Shown piece by piece: positions 29,940 to 32,685 of a DNA stretch of 32,685 nt. The stretch spans positions 1 through 32,685 of the forward strand of contig CAAAJI010000543.1 in NCBI GenBank assembly GCA_900642245.1, read 5' to 3'. The notes under the pieces were generated by a model, which was not told the DNA's origin, made no database searches, and was given only the letters and a program-made list of their open reading frames with translations. The first letter of the stretch is position 1; every line of letters begins with the position of its first letter. The translations under genes were made by a program, and so were the position numbers. This DNA is from Fragilaria radians (taxonomy: Eukaryota > Bacillariophyta > Fragilariophyceae > Fragilariales > Fragilariaceae).

Positions 29940-31715
29940 TCAGCCTGGGCGGTAGAATGCCTGCGAACGGGTGTAGACATCGCGGTTCCAGCGACCGTGT
30001 TCGGGCGGGCCGAACCCTGAGGCTTTCCAGCCAACAAACGGACCGGACGGAGCGAATGGCGGTCGTGCGCGGTTGATCGACAGCATCCCCGCCTCGGCCT
30101 CTGCCAGGAACTGGCGTTCGGCTGCTGGCTCGGTGGAATAGAGTGCGCCAAGCAGGCCAAAGGTCGAGGCATTGTGAAGCGCGATGGCGTGATTGAGGTC
30201 GCCCGCGACCTGGATCGCGGCGATGGGGCCGAACACTTCTTCGACCAAGAGTGGATGATCGACAGCCAAATTGTGGAGCAGGGCAGGTGCCATCCAGCAG
30301 CCGGCGTCCGGACGATCAGGGGGTGGTTTTGCTCCTGCGAGCGTTAGAAAGCGTTGCTGGGCCGCGCGGTCGATCACCGGGCCGAAGTGCGTGGCTGCAT
30401 CGGCGGGATGGCCGAGACGGAGGCCTTGCACCGCGGCAATGAGGCGTTCGGTGAAGCTGGCCGCAACGGACTGCAGGATGATCACGCGGCGGATGGCGGT
30501 GCAGCGCTGGCCGGAGAAGCTGAACATCGCGGCGGCGAGGTCGACGGCGGCAGCATCCAGCTCGGCACTGCAGTGCACGATCGCAGCGTTCGAGCCGCCG
30601 AGTTCAGCCTGGACAGGAAGTGCTCGGGCCCCCGCAACGGCAATGATGGCGCGGCCGACAGGCACCGAGCCGGTGAAGGATAAAATATCGAGGCCGCCAC
30701 GCTCGATCATTGCCCGGCCCGTCGCTGCACCGCCAGTAAGCAATGCGACACTTGGTCCGAGGCCGACCTCGGTAAGGCTGTCATGCAGCATTTTGGCAAT
30801 GGCGGTGCCGGGGAGGGCGGCCTTCCAAATCGCCGTGTTGCCGAAGCCGAGCGCCGGGGCGAGCTTGCCGATCGGGATCGCGAACGGATTATTCCATGGC
30901 GTGATCAATCCCGCACAGCCGACGGGGCGGTAGGTCACACTGCGAGCATCACCTGGTTCATGCGTGCGCAGGGTGGTGATGACGTGGGCGAGGAGGGCGA
31001 GGCCGTAGGTTACTTCGGCTTCGGCATCGGCGCGGGGTTTGGCGATGGTATCGACCAATGCGTCGATCCATTTCTCGCGGCTGGCGGTGAGCGATTCGTG
31101 CCAAGCGGTTAGCTTTGATGCAGCATCGGAGGCGGGGTGTAAGTCTCTGACTTGATTGATGTCCATTGCCGGGATTTCGGCGATGATGCGGTCCTGGTCG
31201 CAGGGGTCTCGGTGGAGCCAGACTTCGGCTTTGGGGGTGATGACGGTTGCTGCGCGGCCGTTCAGCCAATCCATGGATTGGGCGGCAAATGCGGGGGAAT
31301 CGGTGCCGACCAGCGCGTCGTCGATCTCGACTTCGAGCCCGCGCGCATAGGCATCGAGGGCGGTCGCATGGATGCAGGCGTGGGCGTGGACCCCGGCCAG
31401 GCGGAGGCGGGTGATCCCGGCGGCTTCGAGGGCCTCGGCAAGGCCTGGAGCGTCGAACGCGCTGAAGTAGCGCTTAGTGAAGAGGGGTTCGCCGGGTCGC
31501 TCGGCGAGTTCGGGCGGCGGCGTCGCGTCGGGAATGGACGAGCGGTGCGGCATCGGGGCGCCGCCGGTGCGGATGTGGAAGACGGGTTCGCCCGAAGCGC
31601 GTGCGTCGGCGAGCGCGGCGACGACGTTGGCGGTGAGCTCTGCGCGGCGTGGCACGAGACCGGGGCGGGCGAGATACTCCTCCTGCAGGTCGATCAGCAG
31701 GAGCGCGCTGCTCAC
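29940..31715 (-). CDS. Isochorismatase-like hydrolase / aldehyde dehydrogenase fusion
   Basis: 591 residues. Residues 1-165 are a cysteine hydrolase of the isochorismatase fold with triad Asp9 (LLLIDLQ), Lys81 (FTKRYFSAF) and Cys114 (GVHAHACIHATALDA). Residues about 180-591 are an NAD(P)+-dependent aldehyde dehydrogenase: PWNNPFAIPIGKLAPAL, Lys298, FTGSVPVG, Glu371 in ELGG and nucleophile Cys405 in SGQRCTAIRR. Both active sites look intact. The first domain probably hydrolyses an amide or carbamoyl group and the second oxidises an aldehyde to the acid. GTG 31715 overlaps the stop of the dehydrogenase gene (GTGA), so the two are translationally coupled. Confidence 0.88.
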   Translation of the reverse strand: MSSALLLIDLQEEYLARPGLVPRRAELTANVVAALADARASGEPVFHIRTGGAPMPHRSSIPDATPPPELAERPGEPLFTKRYFSAFDAPGLAEALEAAGITRLRLAGVHAHACIHATALDAYARGLEVEIDDALVGTDSPAFAAQSMDWLNGRAATVITPKAEVWLHRDPCDQDRIIAEIPAMDINQVRDLHPASDAASKLTAWHESLTASREKWIDALVDTIAKPRADAEAEVTYGLALLAHVITTLRTHEPGDARSVTYRPVGCAGLITPWNNPFAIPIGKLAPALGFGNTAIWKAALPGTAIAKMLHDSLTEVGLGPSVALLTGGAATGRAMIERGGLDILSFTGSVPVGRAIIAVAGARALPVQAELGGSNAAIVHCSAELDAAAVDLAAAMFSFSGQRCTAIRRVIILQSVAASFTERLIAAVQGLRLGHPADAATHFGPVIDRAAQQRFLTLAGAKPPPDRPDAGCWMAPALLHNLAVDHPLLVEEVFGPIAAIQVAGDLNHAIALHNASTFGLLGALYSTEPAAERQFLAEAEAGMLSINRARPPFAPSGPFVGWKASGFGPPEHGRWNRDVYTRSQAFYRPG

Positions 31716-32685
31716 AGCGGGTGGTCGGCGAGCAGGCGTTCGAGATTTTCCGCGACCGCATCACCGAACTCAGCCGTGCCGACAATGCGGTGGCCGGGCA
31801 TGGGGAGGTCGCCGGTTGCAACTCCGGAGCGGATCGTGGCGCGCACCGCCTGATGGAGAGCGGCGTCCGCCTCGGGCCAGCAGAAGCTTTCGCGAAGCAT
31901 CATCCCGAGCGAGAGTATCTGGCCGATCGGATTGGCGATGTCCTTGCCGGCGATGTCGCGCGCCGCTCCGTGCCCAGTCTGATAGACCGCATGGCCTGCA
32001 TCATTGAAGTTACCCGAATAGGAAAGCCCGCGCGAGGCGAGCAGGAGCGAACCGCAATCGGCAAGCACATCGCCGAACATGTTAGGCGAAACGAGAACGT
32101 CGAATTGGCCGGGGTCGGCAATCAACTGATAGACTGCATTGTCGATCTCGAGCTCGCCCAGCGCGATCCCGGCATCGCGTGCCATTTCCTCCGCGACGCT
32201 CCGCCACAGCGAGGAGATGGAGGGAATGCCGCCCGGCTTGAGTACGACATGGACATGGCCGCGACGGGTTGCGGCAAGCGTCAGCGCGACGCCCATGATG
32301 CGGCGGACATCGCCTTCGCGATATTCGAAGCGGTGGCGGGCGATGCGGCTGCCGGGCGAGCCGTCCTCGTCCCACACGCCCTGGTAGATCCCGCCCATAT
32401 TCTCGCGCACCGCGACAATGTCGGTTGCGGCGGCGATCGCGGGTCGGACCGACCCCGCGTCACGCAGCTCGGGCAGCGGTTCGAGCGGCGTGAACTTGCA
32501 ATAGAGGTCGAACCGGCGGCGAAGCTCGTAGACGAAACGGTCGCCGCCGGGGCCGCAGAACATTGCCCCGCCGCGAGCGAACAGATCCTCGGCGAGACCG
32601 GTGACTTCGTCCGACAGGCTGGTGCCGTGGATTGCCTTGGCGGGCAGGCCGATCAGTCCGCCTTCATGAAGCTCGAACCGACGAT
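31712..32685 (-). CDS. Isopropylmalate/isocitrate-dehydrogenase-like decarboxylating dehydrogenase (partial)
   Basis: The 5' end lies beyond the window: the frame is open to base 32685 and the sequence before the internal Met at 32563 is family-like (FELHEGGLIGLPAKAIHGTSL). Motifs: GPGG, VRENMGGIYQG (substrate-binding Arg), the catalytic Lys in KPGGIPS, DNAVYQLIADPGQFDVLVSPNMFGDVLADCGSLL (metal-binding Asp) and NPIGQILSLGMML. The GGIYQG and KPGG variants differ from canonical leuB/icd, suggesting another beta-decarboxylating substrate (tartrate, malate or a substituted malate). It leads the operon with the fusion enzyme. Confidence 0.87.
   Translation of the reverse strand, partial: RRFELHEGGLIGLPAKAIHGTSLSDEVTGLAEDLFARGGAMFCGPGGDRFVYELRRRFDLYCKFTPLEPLPELRDAGSVRPAIAAATDIVAVRENMGGIYQGVWDEDGSPGSRIARHRFEYREGDVRRIMGVALTLAATRRGHVHVVLKPGGIPSISSLWRSVAEEMARDAGIALGELEIDNAVYQLIADPGQFDVLVSPNMFGDVLADCGSLLLASRGLSYSGNFNDAGHAVYQTGHGAARDIAGKDIANPIGQILSLGMMLRESFCWPEADAALHQAVRATIRSGVATGDLPMPGHRIVGTAEFGDAVAENLERLLADHPL

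Overview
The window looks like chromosomal DNA of an alphaproteobacterium of the order Sphingomonadales (Sphingomonas or a close relative). This rests on high-GC coding sequence, a SapC-family protein, CpdR-type and HWE-kinase signalling proteins, DUF6894 and DUF768 small proteins, a candidate sigma-EcfG promoter, and a dispersed 'GTCCGCTTT-GGGTCG' intergenic repeat of a kind I associate with sphingomonads from memory. No rRNA, CRISPR array, phage or insertion sequence was seen. Two tRNA genes are present.

Layout. 1-4.3 kb is an accessory-looking stretch with loose gene packing and four loci of one palindromic repeat. It carries a small membrane protein, a ChaA-like Ca2+/H+ antiporter, a lipoprotein, an HWE histidine kinase and two small DUF proteins. 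4.4-13.2 kb is mostly core genome: a Sel1/prolyl-4-hydroxylase protein with a TSUP exporter, tRNA-guanine transglycosylase (tgt), a DEAD-box helicase, tRNA-Arg, a fatty acid desaturase, SapC, N-formylglutamate amidohydrolase, CpdR and tRNA-Val. 13.5-16.0 kb holds a Crp/Fnr-type regulator among several very small genes, with three copies of a 5-N4-5 palindrome that may be its operator.

16.05-23.3 kb is the most interesting part. A TbpB-like lipoprotein with a polyglycine tether diverges from a TonB-dependent receptor. Next come a membrane-anchored CadC-like regulator with a TPR-type C-terminus, divergent from a tiny leader ORF plus a Slam (surface lipoprotein assembly modulator) outer-membrane protein, and then a secreted PD40 propeller protein. 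The two divergent intergenic regions share a 51-bp element, 45/51 identical by hand alignment, in the same orientation and exactly 46 nt from the lipoprotein start on one side and from the leader-ORF start on the other. A partial third copy precedes the propeller gene. I read this as one regulon: a Slam-exported surface lipoprotein that captures an unknown ligand, hands it to a TonB receptor, and is controlled by its own transmembrane regulator. The architecture resembles the TbpB/TbpA and hemophilin/HphR systems, but the ligand cannot be read from sequence.

23.4-32.7 kb is metabolic and accessory: an NTF2-like/TetR pair, an overlapping HAD phosphatase - carboxylesterase - SelO operon, a small disordered ORF, a SyrP-like oxygenase divergent from a methyltransferase, and an operon of an isopropylmalate-dehydrogenase-like enzyme (cut by the window edge) with a fused isochorismatase-aldehyde dehydrogenase.
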